Assembly (NCBI GenBank): GCA_031260235.1
Contig: JAIRKG010000061.1
Span: 1 to 8,245, forward strand
DNA: 8,245 nt
Origin: Dysgonamonadaceae bacterium
Lineage (GTDB): Bacteria; Bacteroidota; Bacteroidia; Bacteroidales; Azobacteroidaceae
Reading direction: 5' to 3'
Shown: one piece after another, positions 6,569 through 8,245 of the stretch
Layout of the letters: the number at the start of each line of letters is the position of its first letter
Position numbering within the stretch: the first letter of the stretch is position 1
Program-made: the position numbers and the translations under genes
Notes under the pieces: model-generated
The model's database searches: none
Seen by the model: the letters and a program-made list of their open reading frames with translations, nothing else
What the model was told of the DNA's origin: nothing

Positions 6569-8245
6569 TTACTCCTGTTTTACTTTTTTAGCCCAGCCCG
6601 AACTGCCTTTAACAATCAATATCTGTTCGGAATTGGGAATGGTGAAGGAGGCTTTACCTGCCGGCTTGCTTACTTTGTCAAGCAGTTCTCCCGACAGGGT
6701 ATAAACCTTTATTTGTTCGGCGACCGGCGAATCTATATCCAGGATTTTATTGTAGAATCTGACGGTTACGAACGAAGATTCATCAACAGTCGAAATATCC
6801 GTTTGCTGTACAATGGTCAGCATTATGGAAACACTCTCGGCGGCAAAATATTCGTCGTTGCCGTCCTGGTGAGCGGTGATAATAGCAGTACCTATGTTGC
6901 GTGGTATAACAATAGTATTCTCACCCATTTGCAAAAGATCCGCTACAGTAATGCCGGAAGGATTTTCAATTGTGTAGCTGACCGGCAAGCCGGACGTAGC
7001 ATGTGCTTGTTGCAAAATGAATGCATCCGTCGCGCTGAAAGGTCTTGTAATATTATTCGAATAAAAATCAATAATACTTTGCGGCTTCTTCGATACCGCC
7101 GCCGATACCGTTATTCCGCAGTAATCCATTTCGCCGCCGTCCGCTGTTCTGACCCAAACGATAGACGTACCGGTGGATGTGCCGGTTATTATGTAGCTTG
7201 TATCACTGAGATGAAAAATGGAAACGCCGTTGCCTTCTTTTCCCCAAGTTACGCTCCTGTTTGTAGCATCAAGGGGAAAAACGGTTGCTATCAGCGTATC
7301 GCTGCCGCCAACAGACAAATTAAGTGTTTTCTTATTCAGGCTGACGCCTGTAACGGGAGAAGTCACAGTCAACGTGCGAGTGAGCGCAGGAGCAGGATCG
7401 TAGTTGTCGTTGCCTGCCTGATTGGCGGTGATTGTTGCCGAGCCTGCGCCAACTGCAATAATTTTATTATTTGCAATTCTCGCCACAGCAGGATTGGAAC
7501 TTGTGTAGGTAACGGGCAAGCCCGAACTGCTGATTGCCGTAAGGTTAATTTCTTCGCCTAAGAGAACCGATGTATTGGCAGAAAGGAAACCGGTAATGTT
7601 TTGCGGCGCCTTCGATACTGTTACCACGCAGTGATCCGCCGCTTCGCCGCCGTCCGCTGGCATGACCAAAACCCCAGCCTCACCGACTGATGCGCCGGTT
7701 ATTCTACAACTTGTATCGCTGATCTGTATGAGGGTGACGGCATTGCTGGTACTTGTCCAAATTACGCTCCTGTTTGTAGCATTATCCGGAGAAACGGTTA
7801 CTATCAGCATATCACTTCCGCCAACAGACAAATTAAGTGTCTTCTTATTCAGGCTGACGCCTGTAACGGGAACAGTAGGAATAGCCGTCCATTTTGCATA
7901 GAGAGTCGTGTTGTCCGTAATAACATCAACAGAAAAGTTCCATGGACTCGTACAGCCGCTGTCTTTATACCAGCCGCCGAAAATATATCCTTCCGCTGTC
8001 GGATTTGCCGGTTGTTCCAACTTTGATCCTGCAGTGACCCCAATCAGGGAGGCTATCTGTGTTCCGTGTCCCTTCATGTCGTATGATACGGTACGGCTCA
8101 ACGGCGGTACTATGCTGCCATTGACGATGATACTGCCGTTGTTTGTCAGCGAATAGCCTGTGTGATTAAGTGTCCACCCCGCCGGTATGGTGAGCGTGGC
8201 GCCTGCGGGAACGATAAAGGCGGTACGCAGTGTGATGGTTCCATG
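6569..8245 (-). CDS. Large secreted surface protein with B-repeat, Ig-like modules and T9SS sorting domain (5' end outside window)
   Basis: The frame is open from the stop at 6569 to the window edge, giving 558 C-terminal residues; signal peptide and start lie outside. Counting from the edge, residues 1-50 contain repeated hydrophobic, Gly-rich phrases (PAGATLTIPAG, GSIIVNGSI) like those in beta-helical surface proteins. Residues 53-120 form a Listeria/Bacteroides InlB-type B-repeat (GYIFGGWYKD, TTLYAKW). Residues about 126-479 are two copies of one module, each a Big_2-like Ig domain (PVTGVSLNKKTLNLSVGGSD) followed by a second Ig-like segment (SGLPV.YT, GND.Y). Residues about 482-558 match a T9SS type A C-terminal sorting domain: NKILDIDSP, IKVYTLSGELL and a final IVKG...KKVKQE. 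The protein should be exported by Sec, cross the outer membrane by T9SS and be anchored or released, probably as an adhesin or passenger-bearing protein. Any catalytic domain would lie further upstream. Confidence 0.85.
   Translation of the reverse strand, partial: HGTITLRTAFIVPAGATLTIPAGWTLNHTGYSLTNNGSIIVNGSIVPPLSRTVSYDMKGHGTQIASLIGVTAGSKLEQPANPTAEGYIFGGWYKDSGCTSPWNFSVDVITDNTTLYAKWTAIPTVPVTGVSLNKKTLNLSVGGSDMLIVTVSPDNATNRSVIWTSTSNAVTLIQISDTSCRITGASVGEAGVLVMPADGGEAADHCVVTVSKAPQNITGFLSANTSVLLGEEINLTAISSSGLPVTYTSSNPAVARIANNKIIAVGAGSATITANQAGNDNYDPAPALTRTLTVTSPVTGVSLNKKTLNLSVGGSDTLIATVFPLDATNRSVTWGKEGNGVSIFHLSDTSYIITGTSTGTSIVWVRTADGGEMDYCGITVSAAVSKKPQSIIDFYSNNITRPFSATDAFILQQAHATSGLPVSYTIENPSGITVADLLQMGENTIVIPRNIGTAIITAHQDGNDEYFAAESVSIMLTIVQQTDISTVDESSFVTVRFYNKILDIDSPVAEQIKVYTLSGELLDKVSKPAGKASFTIPNSEQILIVKGSSGWAKKVKQE
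7305..7358. repeat. 54-bp direct repeat, copy in second Ig-like module
   Basis: This stretch matches 7818-7871 at 53 of 54 positions, the single difference being T versus C at 7327/7840. On the minus strand it encodes the start of the second Big_2-like domain (PVTGVSLNKKTLNLSVGG). The spacing is 513 bases, or 171 codons. It shows internal duplication of the module. Confidence 0.92.
7818..7871. repeat. 54-bp direct repeat, copy in first Ig-like module
   Basis: This is the partner of 7305-7358 at 53/54 identity, encoding the same opening of the first Big_2-like domain on the minus strand. A shorter match, TTACGCTCCTGTTTGTAGCA, begins at 7249 and 7762 with the same 513-base offset. The modules have diverged elsewhere, so this segment is either under strong constraint or was homogenised by recombination. 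Confidence 0.92.

Noticed and set aside
8061..8090. GHGTQIASLIG resembles the subtilase catalytic-His motif (GHGTHVAG...)
   Set aside because: The surrounding residues form a complete InlB-type B-repeat (VSYDMKGHGT ... GYIFGGWY ... TTLYAKW), in which NGHGT-like phrases are normal. No Asp or Ser catalytic segments are visible.
8099..8101. TTG as the start of the minus-strand surface protein
   Set aside because: The frame stays open upstream to the window edge with sensible protein-like sequence (GSIIVNGSIVPP), and no signal peptide follows the TTG, so the true start is outside.

Overview
The window looks like a chromosomal segment from an anaerobic member of the Bacteroidota, probably a Bacteroidales. 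The evidence is a type IX secretion (T9SS) C-terminal sorting domain, a Bacteroidota-type outer-membrane 'putative porin', a Bacteroidota-style topoisomerase IV subunit A remnant, and a multi-subunit ferredoxin-dependent 2-oxoacid oxidoreductase typical of anaerobes. Shine-Dalgarno sequences are weak or absent, as is common in this phylum.

Bases 1-4548 (+ strand) read as one operon. It holds the 3' end of a ferredoxin-type delta subunit, then the alpha (VorB-like), beta (thiamine diphosphate) and gamma subunits of a 2-oxoacid:ferredoxin oxidoreductase. A 653-residue outer-membrane porin-like protein follows only 14 bases after the gamma gene. The four enzyme subunits together would oxidatively decarboxylate a 2-oxoacid (branched-chain by the VorB assignment) to an acyl-CoA and pass electrons through the Fe-S clusters to ferredoxin. 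The porin has no obvious biochemical link and may only share the transcript.

Bases 4549-6022 hold a short AT-rich intergenic stretch and an AT-rich, cysteine-rich radical SAM gene whose composition differs sharply from both sides. It looks horizontally acquired, and its substrate is unknown.

Bases 6023-6568 carry no intact gene. They hold a minus-strand internal fragment of topoisomerase IV subunit A (truncated at both ends), two small hairpins, a REP/MITE-like inverted-repeat element whose arms are related to the family spuriously translated as 'RHCERSEAI', a 21-bp tandem duplication in its loop, and a rho-independent terminator. The region looks like a rearrangement scar.

Bases 6569-8245 (- strand) are the C-terminal 558 residues of a large secreted surface protein whose 5' end lies beyond the window. 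It has an InlB-type B-repeat, two copies of a 171-residue-period Ig-like module and a T9SS sorting domain. I see no CRISPR array, tRNA, rRNA or intact transposase. The most unusual parts are the foreign-looking radical SAM gene and the scar beside it; I do not see clear proof of a wholly new system.
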